A stretch of 64,000 nucleotides of DNA, taken from NCBI GenBank assembly GCA_963716085.1, contig OY970288.1, positions 2,976,001 to 3,040,000 on the forward strand. Direction: 5' to 3'. The notes beneath the pieces are model-generated. The model did no database searches, was not told the DNA's origin, and was given only the letters and a program-made list of their open reading frames with translations. Made by a program: the position numbers and the translations under genes. Numbering within the stretch: position 1 is the first letter of the stretch; every line of letters starts with the position of its first letter. Shown here piece by piece: positions 25,551 through 34,213 of this stretch. Source of the stretch: Persicitalea sp963716085. Lineage in GTDB: Bacteria; Bacteroidota; Bacteroidia; Cytophagales; Spirosomataceae.

Positions 25551-26252
25551 TCATAGGTTCAGGCTTTTCCGTAGTAAACTTCCCGGTAAGCTCACCGTAG
25601 TGGTGCTATCGGCGCGCAGGGTCAGTTGCCCAACGACGTCTTTCTCGATTCTCAGTTCGCTGGAATCCCGTAACACGATAGTGGTGCTTCCCAACCGATT
25701 TTTGCGGTTGATCGCTACGTAGCTTTCCTGGGCTGCATCGATTACGACTTCATAAAAACGATTGTTGTCGAGCAAGATAGCTTTACCGGTTTGCTTGACG
25801 AAAAGTTTTCCGCTTGGCCAATGACTCACTCTGCTCGTAATTCCTGCCGAACTCAGGCTCGGTAAAGTTGGAGCGAAAATGTACATGTGGGGCTTGCGGA
25901 ACACGTAACCATCCGGCTCGTAAGTAATCTGTTGGGATCCAGCCTCCATTCGCTGACTGACAATAAGCGTATCGCCGCTTTGCTGCCATTCCAAAATCAT
26001 GGTTTGGCCCATCTGATCCACTTCTTCTTTTCTTAGCTCAAAAGTTTCTCCCGGCTGAATCTGGATCGATCCGTAAGGTTCGCCGGTTAATTTTATGTGC
26101 TTGAAAGGTTTAAGTTGATGACGTGAATACCCACTGAATCGATCGTTCAGGTCGATTTTGTCCAGTTTGGCTTTGATCGAAATGTTGACGCCTATCATGG
26201 CAAGGAACACAAACGAAATCAGGCTAATCAGAAGTACGTTGCTGGTTTTCAT
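25551..26252 (-). CDS. Membrane-anchored DUF2807-like beta-helix protein
   Basis: 233 residues with an N-terminal transmembrane anchor (VLLISLISFVFLAMIGV) and an exported region rich in short beta-strands: HIKLTGEPYGSIQIQPGETFEL, YVAINRKNRLGSTTIVLRDSSELRI, LTLRADSTTTVSLPG. The VxLxDSSxLxI repeats resemble the auto-transporter adhesin head (DUF2807) fold. It is the last gene of the ABC/GntR operon, 6 bp after the GntR gene, an arrangement frequent in Bacteroidota. Its role may be in sensing envelope state for the transporter, which is inference. Confidence 0.65.
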   Translation of the reverse strand: MKTSNVLLISLISFVFLAMIGVNISIKAKLDKIDLNDRFSGYSRHQLKPFKHIKLTGEPYGSIQIQPGETFELRKEEVDQMGQTMILEWQQSGDTLIVSQRMEAGSQQITYEPDGYVFRKPHMYIFAPTLPSLSSAGITSRVSHWPSGKLFVKQTGKAILLDNNRFYEVVIDAAQESYVAINRKNRLGSTTIVLRDSSELRIEKDVVGQLTLRADSTTTVSLPGSLLRKSLNL

Positions 26253-26257
26253 GGCTG

Positions 26258-26641
26258 TTATGGAGTATTGGATGGATATTCAGCCGCTACGAATTTGTCG
26301 TAACGCGTTTGTAAGTCTTCCAGACCGATGTCTAACAAGTACATGGTCTTGAAAAGATCGGGCAGCTCAGTTTCCAGAAACCGCTCCCGGCGGTCGGCCC
26401 GGATGCGCTCGACGGCGTTCTCAGCGGTCGAGTACCCGATGCCGCGCTGACTGTAGATGATATCTTGGCCCTGCAAATACTCGAAGCTCCTGACGACCGT
26501 ATTGGGGTTCACTTCCAGCGATGCCGCCAAATCGCGAACGGACGGAATGCGCTCGCCCGGCGGCCATTGCCCCAGCAGAATCTGTTCACCAATGTAGTCG
26601 GCGATTTGCAGGTATATCGATTGTTTGTCTTTGAATTCCAT
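26258..26641 (-). CDS. GntR family (YtrA subfamily) repressor
   Basis: 127 residues. Winged helix at 1-75: IYLQIADYIGEQILLGQWPPGERIPSVRDLAASLEVNPNTVVRSFEYL is a textbook GntR DNA-binding segment (recognition helix around VNPNTVVRSF). The C-terminal part is only about 50 residues, with RRERFLETELPDLFKTMYLLDIG, as in YtrA-type regulators that govern ABC transporter operons. It lies 16 bp downstream of the permease gene, and a strong palindrome (29523-29548) in front of the ATPase gene is its likely operator. An IS4 element now separates it from that promoter. Confidence 0.9.
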   Translation of the reverse strand: MEFKDKQSIYLQIADYIGEQILLGQWPPGERIPSVRDLAASLEVNPNTVVRSFEYLQGQDIIYSQRGIGYSTAENAVERIRADRRERFLETELPDLFKTMYLLDIGLEDLQTRYDKFVAAEYPSNTP

Positions 26642-26656
26642 TATTATTTTTCAGGC

Positions 26657-27445
26657 TTATACTTCTTTTTCCACCAGCCTCACGTAGGCGATGTACCACA
26701 GGGCCACCAGGATGAACACTGGTAGCAGGTAGATGAGGTTTTGGACGGTTTCGGGCGGCTTTATTCGGTGATAAACTGACATATCGTTATTGCTTAGCAC
26801 CCATTCCGAGAAGGGAACAGCCGACAGAAAATAGGTTCCTGACACCATGCTACCAGCAATAAACTTATTGGCAAAAATACCGATCACGAACAGCACTAGT
26901 AGTATAGCGGCAGTTTTGATATACGCAGCTTTGGTAAAATAAATTGAACTGAGGAAAGCAAAGCCCTGCACGACTAAAACAAATAGAAGCACGAAACCCA
27001 ACGGTAAGCGTCGAATGTCGGAATGGTATTTCTCCTCACCAGGTAGCAGCCGGTCGTTGGCATAATCTACACCCCAATAATGAAGTCTCCAGAAAAGCAA
27101 AATAAAAGGGATGATGAATAATAGATTCAACAGCAAAGTACTGAGGAATTTTTCCACTCGAGAAGCGGGGACCATCAGGGAAGCCATGGATGAATGCGGT
27201 GAATTGTGTTGATCGAATACTTGATTGGTGTAAAGGCTAGCCCCAAGAAAAACCAACATAAATAGGGCAATTGTATGGAGGTTGAGAAAGAACTGGACAT
27301 TCTCCCGAGTGAATAAAATGGGTAGCATCATGAGCAATAGCACCCCAACGAGTACGGCCGCCATCAATAGCTGATTTCTCCCTTTTTCGGCAACTTCCAG
27401 CCTTAGCACCAATAAGAAGCGTTGAAGATCAAATGTTTGATTCAT
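26657..27445 (-). CDS. ABC-2 type permease
   Basis: 262-residue inner-membrane protein with about six helices: LLMAAVLVGVLLLMMLPIL, LHTIALFMLVFLGASL, LLNLLFIIPFILLFW, LGFVLLFVLVVQGFAFLSS, AAILLVLFVIGIFA and LIYLLPVFILVALWYIAYV. The layout, with an early loop and the last helix near the C-terminus, is that of an ABC-2 permease. It belongs with the ATPase at 28672-29508, from which it is now separated by the IS4 insertion at 27473-28600. The substrate is unknown. Its leader contains a TTAAACC-like tract (8-bp period) cut by the IS. Confidence 0.85.
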   Translation of the reverse strand: MNQTFDLQRFLLVLRLEVAEKGRNQLLMAAVLVGVLLLMMLPILFTRENVQFFLNLHTIALFMLVFLGASLYTNQVFDQHNSPHSSMASLMVPASRVEKFLSTLLLNLLFIIPFILLFWRLHYWGVDYANDRLLPGEEKYHSDIRRLPLGFVLLFVLVVQGFAFLSSIYFTKAAYIKTAAILLVLFVIGIFANKFIAGSMVSGTYFLSAVPFSEWVLSNNDMSVYHRIKPPETVQNLIYLLPVFILVALWYIAYVRLVEKEV

Positions 27446-27462
27446 GGTTATTTAGTGGTTTA

Positions 27463-27472
27463 GGGTTTAAGG
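27463..27472. repeat. IS4 target-site duplication, left (copy 1)
   Basis: GGGTTTAAGG directly before the IS; the right flank 28601-28610 reads CGGTTTAAGG, so the two differ only at the first base. This fits a 10-bp duplication with one later change. Confidence 0.7.
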
Positions 27473-27495
27473 CTAAATACAGGACAAAAAAAATA

Positions 27496-27551
27496 GGATA
27501 GCCTGAAAATGGTAGATTTGAGTTGCGAAACCAACTCTACCCAGACTATCC
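27496..27551 (+). promoter_or_regulatory. Hairpin over the transposase start
   Basis: Outer stem GGATAG (27496-27501)/CTATCC (27546-27551) encloses GGTA (27511-27514)/TACC (27538-27541) and GAGTTG (27520-27525)/CAACTC (27532-27537). The structure contains the ATG at 27509, as expected for the start-sequestering repeats that protect IS4/IS10-type elements against read-through expression. The same structure exists at 62284-62339 in copy 2. Confidence 0.6.
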
Positions 27552-28600
27552 CGATGCAAAGTAAAGAGAAAGAGGTATTCAATGCCATCAAATGTCACTT
27601 TACCTGCGACATACGTCGCGTAAAATTTATCAGTTGTTTGATCGTGAGTCTGTTAAAGCTTAACGACTGCTCGCTCAGCGAGTGGAGCAAGGGCGTCTGC
27701 CTGGACATTCTGCTGTCCTCGAAGTACAAGCGCCTGCAACGGCTGCTGTGTGGCTTCCGCTTCGGCCAGCGAGCGTACTTCAAGCTGGTCTGGTCGGCCT
27801 ACGGACAGGCCGACCAGGTGGTGCTGACACTGGATCGCACGGATTACATCCAGCGCGGGCAGACGGTGCAGATACTGATGCTGGGCATCGCCCACAAGGG
27901 TGTGAGCATCCCGTTGCTGTGGCACACGGCCAACCGCGAGGGCAACAGCAGCAAGCAGACGCGGCTGGCCCTTTTGAAGGCCCTTGAACGTTGGGCGGTC
28001 GTCAAGCCAGGGCAAAAGGTTTACCTGACGGGCGACCGCGAGTTCATCGGTAAGGAGATGTGGACGGGCTGGTTCACACCCGTCATCCGGGTGCGGGCCA
28101 ACGCCGCAGTGGTCAATGGCGGCAAGTCCTGCCGGGCCGACAAGGTCTTCGGCGAGAGGAGGTTGAAGGTGCTTCGCAAACCCAGGGTCGTTTACGGGCA
28201 GCGAGCCTACCTGACCGGTATGAAGCTGGAGGGCGAGGACTTCCTGATCCTGATGAGCCGTGAGCGCGTGCGAGGCATGGCCGGGATTTACGCCCAGCGG
28301 TGGCAGGTCGAGACACTGTTTGGCGCCTTCAAATCCCGTGGCTTCAACCTCGAGAAGTGCCGCGTCAACGATCACCGCCGGATCAGGACGCTGTTGTTTT
28401 TGCTGGCCATCGCGCTGGTTTGGGCCATCAGGGCGGGCGAGTGGCTGGTGGCCAACGGCAGAAAAATTCCGATCAAGAAACTCAGGACGGGAAGCCAGCC
28501 GCTGAACTCCTTGTTCAGGCACGGTCTCAACCACTTGCAAAACATTGCGCTTAACCATGCTCATTTTCAGAAACTTGATAAACTTTTGTACTGTACTTAG
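27509..28600 (+). CDS. IS4-family DDE transposase, copy 1
   Basis: 363 residues. The catalytic triad can be placed at Asp109 (LTLDRTDY), Asp176 (TGDREF) and Glu268, with the family Y-x2-R-x3-E-x6-K motif exact at Tyr261, Arg264, Glu268 and Lys275 (YAQRWQVETLFGAFK). It is intact and identical in protein sequence to copy 2. ATG 27509 is inside a leader hairpin; an alternative ATG at 27554 (MQSKEKEV) lies just after the hairpin and may be the real start. Product catalyses cut-and-paste transposition of the element. Confidence 0.95.
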   Translation: MVDLSCETNSTQTIPMQSKEKEVFNAIKCHFTCDIRRVKFISCLIVSLLKLNDCSLSEWSKGVCLDILLSSKYKRLQRLLCGFRFGQRAYFKLVWSAYGQADQVVLTLDRTDYIQRGQTVQILMLGIAHKGVSIPLLWHTANREGNSSKQTRLALLKALERWAVVKPGQKVYLTGDREFIGKEMWTGWFTPVIRVRANAAVVNGGKSCRADKVFGERRLKVLRKPRVVYGQRAYLTGMKLEGEDFLILMSRERVRGMAGIYAQRWQVETLFGAFKSRGFNLEKCRVNDHRRIRTLLFLLAIALVWAIRAGEWLVANGRKIPIKKLRTGSQPLNSLFRHGLNHLQNIALNHAHFQKLDKLLYCT

Positions 28601-28610
28601 CGGTTTAAGG
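28601..28610. repeat. IS4 target-site duplication, right (copy 1)
   Basis: CGGTTTAAGG, nine of ten bases equal to the left flank 27463-27472. It continues into a T/G-rich tract (tttaatcgtttagg) that with the left flank reconstitutes a TTTA-rich 7-8-bp periodic sequence. Confidence 0.7.
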
Positions 28611-28671
28611 TTTAATCGTTTAGGCTGACGCAAGATTACCGCCGGGCGACCCCGTTTGTCGCCTTGTTCCT

Positions 28672-29508
28672 TCACAAGCCAAACATCTCCCGAATACGCT
28701 CCGGATTCTTCATAACCGCGTTGAACAACTGTTCCAAATCGACCCGGCTTTCCCCGTGCTCCAGATTCTCCGTCACTGCGTTGTAGCCGCGTAAGGATGG
28801 TTCGGCGTAGAGTACCTGCGTGTCGTTTTCCACCGAGGGCCGCGAGTCGAAGTAAAGCCGCTCGGCCACGGCGTCGAGGCTGTGCTGCATCACGATGCGG
28901 CTTTCGTCCATAATGATGATGTGGTCGATCAGGTTGTCGAGGTCGCGTACTTGATGGGTAGAGATGAGCATCAGGCGGTCGGGCCGCAGGGCGGTGGAAA
29001 CGATCTTGCGGAACTGGCTCTTCGATGGAATATCCAGCCCGTTGGTCGGTTCGTCCATGATGAGGACTTTGGTGTTGGTCGCCAGTGCAAAGGCGATTAG
29101 TACTTTCTTCTTTTGACCAAAGGACATACCCGTCAGCTTGTTGCCCTCGGGAATATCGAACTCAGTGAGATAGCGCAGGAATTCCGACTCGTCGAAGCGG
29201 GGATAAAAGGGCGCGAGCGTCGCGGCGTAGCGATCTACTGTAACGGGGGGCAGGTAGATTTCCTCGGGAACGAAGAAGGTGTCCTGCAAAAAAGCGGGTT
29301 GCCTATTTTTGGGTTCAAAGCCGTTGACTTCGACGCTTCCGTCCAGTGGAAAGAGCAATCCTGCCATCAACCGCAGCAAGCTAGACTTTCCCGCGCCGTT
29401 TTTACCTAACAAGCCGTAGATGTGGCCAGGCTGTAAGCCGAGATTGAGGTTCTCGAAGAGCAATTTTCGCTTGCTGTACCCGAAGGAAACGCTATCCAGG
29501 TTAATCAT
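28672..29508 (-). CDS. ABC transporter ATP-binding protein
   Basis: 278 residues. Walker A GKNGAGKS (residues 35-42), ABC signature region LTGMSFGQKKKVLIAFAL, Walker B VLIMDEPTNGLD, and the H-loop in LISTHQVRD. The C-terminal part is extended (about 60 residues) as in the YtrB/CcmA-like ATPases of GntR-linked operons. It is the first gene of the operon and lies 15 bp after the proposed operator. Its permease partner is on the other side of the IS4 element, so polarity may prevent co-expression. Confidence 0.92.
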   Translation of the reverse strand: MINLDSVSFGYSKRKLLFENLNLGLQPGHIYGLLGKNGAGKSSLLRLMAGLLFPLDGSVEVNGFEPKNRQPAFLQDTFFVPEEIYLPPVTVDRYAATLAPFYPRFDESEFLRYLTEFDIPEGNKLTGMSFGQKKKVLIAFALATNTKVLIMDEPTNGLDIPSKSQFRKIVSTALRPDRLMLISTHQVRDLDNLIDHIIIMDESRIVMQHSLDAVAERLYFDSRPSVENDTQVLYAEPSLRGYNAVTENLEHGESRVDLEQLFNAVMKNPERIREMFGL

Positions 29509-29522
29509 AGCTTTCGTTGTAA

Positions 29523-29548
29523 TAGTGTTCTAGTATAATAGTACACTA
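29523..29548. promoter_or_regulatory. Candidate GntR/YtrA operator
   Basis: 26-bp near-palindrome: TAGTGT (29523-29528) and ACACTA (29543-29548) with a partly symmetric centre; 11 of 13 half-site positions match. The AGTGT-N-ACACT form is like the operator known for Bacillus YtrA. It sits 15 bp upstream of the ATPase start codon. Binding by the GntR protein at 26258-26641 is inferred. Confidence 0.65.
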
Positions 29549-29684
29549 CAAAAGTACGTGGTCATTTTGGATTTGCAATAGCACGAAGCAAAAAATTTTA
29601 TGGGGAATGAGATATTCGCATCAAAGCTGGTAGATTAGCTCGCTTCAAAGGCGAAAAAGAATCCCAAGCGCGCAAACCTGAAAC

Positions 29685-29948
29685 ATGAATTCCGAACAAT
29701 TGATCGACCTAGCCGGATGGACGGGCGTGGCCGCCTACGTGGCCTCCTATTTGTTACTGAGCATCAATGTCCTGAAATCCACTCAGTATTTGTTTCATTT
29801 GCTCAATATGGTAGGGGCGATTGGCCTGATCGCGGATGCGGCTTTTCACCGGGACCCGCCCAATCTGGCAGTCAACGTAATCTGGCTTTCCATCGGGGTG
29901 TTTGCGGTTACGAAAAAGGCCGTCAGTTCGCGGCGGGTTCGAGGTTGA
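29685..29948 (+). CDS. CBU_0592-family small membrane protein
   Basis: 87 residues with three hydrophobic segments. The N-terminal LIDLAGWTGVAAYVASYLLLSIN, the middle YLFHLLNMVGAIGLIADA and the C-terminal AVNVIWLSIGVFAV match the CBU_0592-like membrane domain, a small family of unknown function. Its last 26 bp overlap the end of the convergent TetR gene. No partner gene is evident. Confidence 0.7.
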   Translation: MNSEQLIDLAGWTGVAAYVASYLLLSINVLKSTQYLFHLLNMVGAIGLIADAAFHRDPPNLAVNVIWLSIGVFAVTKKAVSSRRVRG

Positions 29949-30549
29949 CCGTGGGCACCAAATCCAGCATCGCCGTCGCCTGCTCCTTGTAGCGCTGTCT
30001 TTTGCGCTCGTATTCCTGCTTGTCGCTCACCAGGCTGAGGTAAAAATATGCGCCGTCCACCAAGATAAATATGCTCTCAGCGACCAGCGCCGGATTTTTC
30101 ACGCGGGAAAAGCCATCCTCTACACACTGCTCGATGTAGGCACAAAGGCTGGCTTCCAGCGAATCCCGCAGTTGCTTGTACATCTCCCGGCACTGCTCGT
30201 CGCGGAAGGTAAGGGCATAGCAACTGTAAAACAGGCTGTCGTCGAACAGGCTGTTCCATTTCTTCGAGAATATATTATCGAGGATTTTGAGCAAGGTTTC
30301 CCGAGAATCCAGCGCGTTGGCTTTTCCTGTGTGGTAGATCAACTGGTACTTGTCCAGAATGTAGTCGATCAGTCCGTAGGTCAAATCCTCCCTGGTGTCG
30401 AAGTAGTGGATGATCAGGCTGGGGTTGACGCCCATTTCCTTGGCAATCTTGGCGATGGAGGTGTTTTCGAGTCCCTCCTTTTTCGCCAGATTATAAAACA
30501 CTTCGATGATTTCCTTCTGTCGGACGTCCTTTAAGCTTTTTCTTCCCAT
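29923..30549 (-). CDS. TetR family transcriptional regulator
   Basis: 208 residues. N-terminal helix-turn-helix: IIEVFYNLAKKEGLENTSIAKIAKEMGVNPSLIIHYFDTREDL is the standard TetR segment. The C-terminal ligand domain contains FSKKWNSLFDDSLFYSCYAL and AESIFILVDGAYFYLSLVS. Start at 30549 (MGRKSLKDVRQKEI) chosen because the upstream extension has no homology. Divergent from the susC pair 2 operon at 352 bp distance, with a TGAACGTTCA palindrome between them, so it probably controls that operon. Confidence 0.88.
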   Translation of the reverse strand: MGRKSLKDVRQKEIIEVFYNLAKKEGLENTSIAKIAKEMGVNPSLIIHYFDTREDLTYGLIDYILDKYQLIYHTGKANALDSRETLLKILDNIFSKKWNSLFDDSLFYSCYALTFRDEQCREMYKQLRDSLEASLCAYIEQCVEDGFSRVKNPALVAESIFILVDGAYFYLSLVSDKQEYERKRQRYKEQATAMLDLVPTVNLEPAAN

Positions 30550-30774
30550 TGTTTTTTGCGTGGGCTTTTGAGTCACGTTCCTTACTTCTGCACCACCTCT
30601 TCCCCAAACCGGGCTGAGTTTGGAGCACCTACTCTCTGCGGTTGGATTCACCCGGCGAAACGGACCTTGGTGGGTAAAGATCAAAGATCAGCTTTTTAAT
30701 TAACCATTCAAATCTTTTACGATAGCGATTGGAATAAATTCTAATAACCAGAATATTACAAAAAATACTTTGAA

Positions 30775-30784
30775 TGAACGTTCA
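30775..30784. promoter_or_regulatory. Candidate TetR operator
   Basis: TGAACGTTCA is a perfect 10-bp palindrome directly after a promoter-like TACTTTG in the spacer between the TetR and susC genes. Location and symmetry suggest a TetR-type operator; there is no direct evidence. The rest of 30550-30901 is AT-rich without other features. Confidence 0.45.
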
Positions 30785-30901
30785 ATTAATATACCTTCAC
30801 AATTTCTTAACGCTGAGGTAACACAACTCCCCCGGTAATTGGCCACTTTTGCCACCAAAAGATCGCTTAGTCCATTCTGTTTACCTAACCACCAAGCTTT
30901 G

Positions 30902-33900
30902 ATGAAACAATTATTCAATCGCGGACAGTCGTCTGGATCGGCTCTGGCCCTGCTACTGCTCTTCGTCATTGGCCAAAATCCAACCCTGGCCCAAACAACC
31001 AACGTCAGCGGCACGGTGAGCGACAGCCAGGAAGTTCTGGCCGGGGTCAATGTACTGGTAAAAGGCACCCAGACGGGTACTTCTACCGACAGTCAGGGAC
31101 GCTTTGTGCTGCCCAACGTGGCCGGAAACGCGACGCTGGTTTTTTCTTTCATCGGCTACAAGAGCCAGGAGGAAAAAGTGGACGGAAGAAAGGAAATCGA
31201 CGTCAACCTGATTGCCGACACGGAAAACCTGCTAGAATTGGTGGTCGTGGGCTATGGCACCCAGAAGAAGGGGAACATTACCGGGGCGGTGGATCAGATC
31301 GCGGGCAAGACGCTGGAATCCCGGCCCGTCGCCAACGTCATGCAGGGGCTACAGGGCGTGAGCCCGGGCCTGAACATCACCTACGGCGGCGGTGCGCCGG
31401 GCTCCACGCCCAACTTCAACATTCGGGGCTTCACATCGATCAACGGCGGCGAGCCGCTGTTCGTCATCGATGGCATTGCAGCCGCCAGCAGTGCGGATTT
31501 GCTGCGCCTGAACCCCTCGGATATTGCCAGCTTCTCGGTACTGCGCGATGCGGCTTCGGCGGCCATCTACGGAGCCAGGGCGGCCTTTGGGGTGGTGCTG
31601 ATCACGACCAAGCAGGGCGGCGGCAAGCCCACGATTTCGTACAACAATTTCGTGGCCTTCGGTCGCCCTACGGTGCTTCCCAATCCCGTGACCGACCCGT
31701 ACATTTTTTCGCGGGTGTTGGAAACGGCCACCGACAACACCCCTTGGGATTACGTCAACTACTCCAACGAACATTACCAGTGGGCTAAGCAGCGCTCGGA
31801 AGACCCAAGCCTGCCCAATACGCGCCTGGATCCCAACGACCCCACACGCTGGGCCTACATGGGCGGCAACGATTGGTACGACTACTTCTTCCACAAGCAA
31901 AGCATTTCTCAGAACCACAGCCTGTCGTTTTCGGGCGGCGCCAATGCCGGCACACCCCAGGCGATCAACTACTACATCTCGGCGGATTACAACAAGGAAA
32001 ACGGTCTGAATAAAATTGCCGGTGATTACTGGAACCGCTACTCTTCGCGGGCCCGCCTCGATTTCTCACCATTGAAATGGCTGAAGCTGGACAACAACCT
32101 CAATATCTACAAAACCGAACGCGCCCGGCCCCAGGCGGGCATCACCAGCCTGTACAACCTGCGGCCCACCGACGTGGCCGTCAACCCCGACGGCACCTGG
32201 GGCAACAACGGCGCGGGCCGACTCGCCGCCCGGCTGACCGACGGCGGCAGAAATCAGGAAGATATGTTCGGCTTCCAGAACATCTTCAAGGGCATCGCGA
32301 CCCTGTTCGACGGCGATTTACAGATCACGGGTTCGGCCAGTTTCAAGCGGGAAAATTGGAAAACGCACTTCGACAGCCGAAAGTACCAGATTGGCTTCGG
32401 ACCGGACGACGTGCGCACCGAGGGAGGCAACGGCTACGTGACAGAACGCAACGGGACGCTCAACAACGACATCCTGGATATTTTTACCAGCTACATCAAG
32501 GATTTCGGCTACCACCGCATCAACCTGATCGGCGGCTACAACCAGGAGAGCTACGAATACGGCACGGTGGAGGCAACGAAGAACAACCTGATCTCTTCTT
32601 CGCTGCCCTACCAGGCCCTCACCAGCGGCGATGCCTTTATTGAGAACACGTACGCCTCCTATGCCACCCGGAGTTTCTTCGGTCGCGTCAACTACACCCT
32701 CCACAACCGCTACATTTTCGAGGCCAACGGCCGCTACGACGGCTCCTCGCGCTTTCCCGCCAGCAATCGCTGGGGCTTCTTCCCGTCCGTTTCGGGGGCC
32801 TGGATCGCCAGCGCCGAGCCTTTTATGAAGTCCATCACCCAGTACGTGCCCACCCTGAAACTACGCGCTTCGTACGGTGACTTGGGCAACCAGATCGTGG
32901 GTAACTTTGACTATTTGCAAACCCTCCCCACCGGGCTCTCGGACTACCTCATCGGGGGCAATCGGCAAACGGTCATCGAAAGTTCGCCCTCGCTGACCAT
33001 CGACCCCGCCAACTACACCTGGGAGCGGGTATCGACGGCCAACTTCGGGGCCGATGTCGGGCTGCTGCGCGATCGGCTGATGCTCTCGATGGACTACTTC
33101 ATCCGGGACACCAAGGACATGCTCACCGCTGGGCAAGAACTGCCGGGCGTGCTGGGGACGCGGGTACCGAGCCAGAATGCCGCCGACTTGCAGACCAAAG
33201 GCTGGGAATTCACGGTGGGTTATAACGATAGCTATACCCTAGGGACAAAGCCTTTGTCGGTCAATGCCAAGTTCATCCTCTCCGACTCGCGGTCGTACAT
33301 TACGAAGTTTAAGAACGAGCAGGAATTGTTTTCTTCTTTCCGCGTGGGTCAGGAGATCGGGGAAATATGGGGCCTGACCAGCGATGGCCTTTTTGAAAAT
33401 ACCGATCAGATCGACCAGTTGGATCAAACCGACATCATCCCCTGGGGTGCCCTATCGATCGTGCCGGGCTGGCCCCGCTACATCGACCAGGACGGCGATG
33501 CCAAAATCACGCGCGGTCTTTCGGCGCGTGACCCCAAGGACCTCTCCATTATTGGCAACGCTACGCAACGCCTACGGATGGGCATCAACCTGGGGGCCGA
33601 CTGGAATGGTTTCGACTTCAGTTTGCTCATGCAGGGTGTGGGCAGAGCCGACTACTACCCGAGTCGTTACTTGTTCTGGGGGCCTTACCAGCAGCCTTAC
33701 GCCAACGTTTATCCCTGGAACCTGGACTTCTACCGGCCTGTCACTGAAACCGGGGTAGACCGGGAACGACACTCGGCGTCTTACCTCGCCGCCGGACTGG
33801 CCGACGCCAACACCGGCAACCCGGCCTATCCCGTGCTGCAATCATGGCTAGCCGACGCCAACTACGGCACGGGCCTGGATATTCCCCAAACGCGCTACTT

Positions 33901-34135
33901 GCTCAGTGCCGCTTACCTGCGGATCAAGAATGTGTCGCTGGGCTATTCACTCCCGGCGGCCGTTTTGCATAAGATCAAGCTTAGCCGCGTGCGCTTTTAC
34001 GTCTCGGGCGAGAATCTCTTTGAGTTCTCAGCCATCAAGAAATACGTGGATCCCGAAGCCATCAACGCCAACGACGACAGCGTGGCTTACCCCTTCCAGC
34101 GTCGATTGTCTTTTGGCATGAACTTGCAGTTTTGA
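30902..34135 (+). CDS. SusC/RagA TonB-dependent outer-membrane transporter
   Basis: 1077 residues from ATG 30902 (MKQLFNRGQSSG); an in-frame TTG at 30839 was rejected because it adds a non-signal extension. Signal peptide ends TLAQ, then a regulatory-like domain (VSGTVSDSQEVLAGVNVLVKGT), TonB-box region (NLLELVVVGYGTQKKG), plug (NFNIRGFTSINGGEPLFVIDGI, FSVLRDAASAAIYGARAAFGVVLITTK) and a large barrel ending MNLQF. It is paired with the SusD gene 78 bp downstream and a secreted phosphodiesterase, suggesting uptake of a phosphate-ester- or sugar-containing ligand; this is inference. Confidence 0.95.
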   Translation: MKQLFNRGQSSGSALALLLLFVIGQNPTLAQTTNVSGTVSDSQEVLAGVNVLVKGTQTGTSTDSQGRFVLPNVAGNATLVFSFIGYKSQEEKVDGRKEIDVNLIADTENLLELVVVGYGTQKKGNITGAVDQIAGKTLESRPVANVMQGLQGVSPGLNITYGGGAPGSTPNFNIRGFTSINGGEPLFVIDGIAAASSADLLRLNPSDIASFSVLRDAASAAIYGARAAFGVVLITTKQGGGKPTISYNNFVAFGRPTVLPNPVTDPYIFSRVLETATDNTPWDYVNYSNEHYQWAKQRSEDPSLPNTRLDPNDPTRWAYMGGNDWYDYFFHKQSISQNHSLSFSGGANAGTPQAINYYISADYNKENGLNKIAGDYWNRYSSRARLDFSPLKWLKLDNNLNIYKTERARPQAGITSLYNLRPTDVAVNPDGTWGNNGAGRLAARLTDGGRNQEDMFGFQNIFKGIATLFDGDLQITGSASFKRENWKTHFDSRKYQIGFGPDDVRTEGGNGYVTERNGTLNNDILDIFTSYIKDFGYHRINLIGGYNQESYEYGTVEATKNNLISSSLPYQALTSGDAFIENTYASYATRSFFGRVNYTLHNRYIFEANGRYDGSSRFPASNRWGFFPSVSGAWIASAEPFMKSITQYVPTLKLRASYGDLGNQIVGNFDYLQTLPTGLSDYLIGGNRQTVIESSPSLTIDPANYTWERVSTANFGADVGLLRDRLMLSMDYFIRDTKDMLTAGQELPGVLGTRVPSQNAADLQTKGWEFTVGYNDSYTLGTKPLSVNAKFILSDSRSYITKFKNEQELFSSFRVGQEIGEIWGLTSDGLFENTDQIDQLDQTDIIPWGALSIVPGWPRYIDQDGDAKITRGLSARDPKDLSIIGNATQRLRMGINLGADWNGFDFSLLMQGVGRADYYPSRYLFWGPYQQPYANVYPWNLDFYRPVTETGVDRERHSASYLAAGLADANTGNPAYPVLQSWLADANYGTGLDIPQTRYLLSAAYLRIKNVSLGYSLPAAVLHKIKLSRVRFYVSGENLFEFSAIKKYVDPEAINANDDSVAYPFQRRLSFGMNLQF

Positions 34136-34213
34136 TTTTTTAGGAAATACCACCAGAGCACTCGCTTAAAAACTCATAATTCATCCGCATCGGCGGACCT
34201 ATTTAACCTAATC

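Larger units (their letters stand above)
27473..28600 (+). mobile_element. IS4-family insertion sequence, copy 1 (1128 bp)
   Basis: Complete element bounded by imperfect terminal inverted repeats (CTAAATACAGGACAAAA at the left; the complement of TTTTGTACTGTACTTAG at the right, 15 of 17 match) and a 10-bp target duplication. It carries one transposase gene whose TAG stop is the last three bases of the right repeat. It is 1128 bp, like copy 2 at 62261-63388, from which I found one nucleotide difference (A at 28015, G at 62803; synonymous). It lies opposite to, and inside, the ABC transporter operon, between ATPase and permease genes. Confidence 0.95.

Noticed and set aside
27451..28630. TTTAGGG/TTAAACC repeats as telomere-like ends
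   Set aside because: Only a few imperfect units inside the chromosome at an IS target; no sign of a linear end.
29685..29948. Small membrane gene as a holin or toxin
   Set aside because: Matches the CBU_0592-like domain and has no partner or toxin features.
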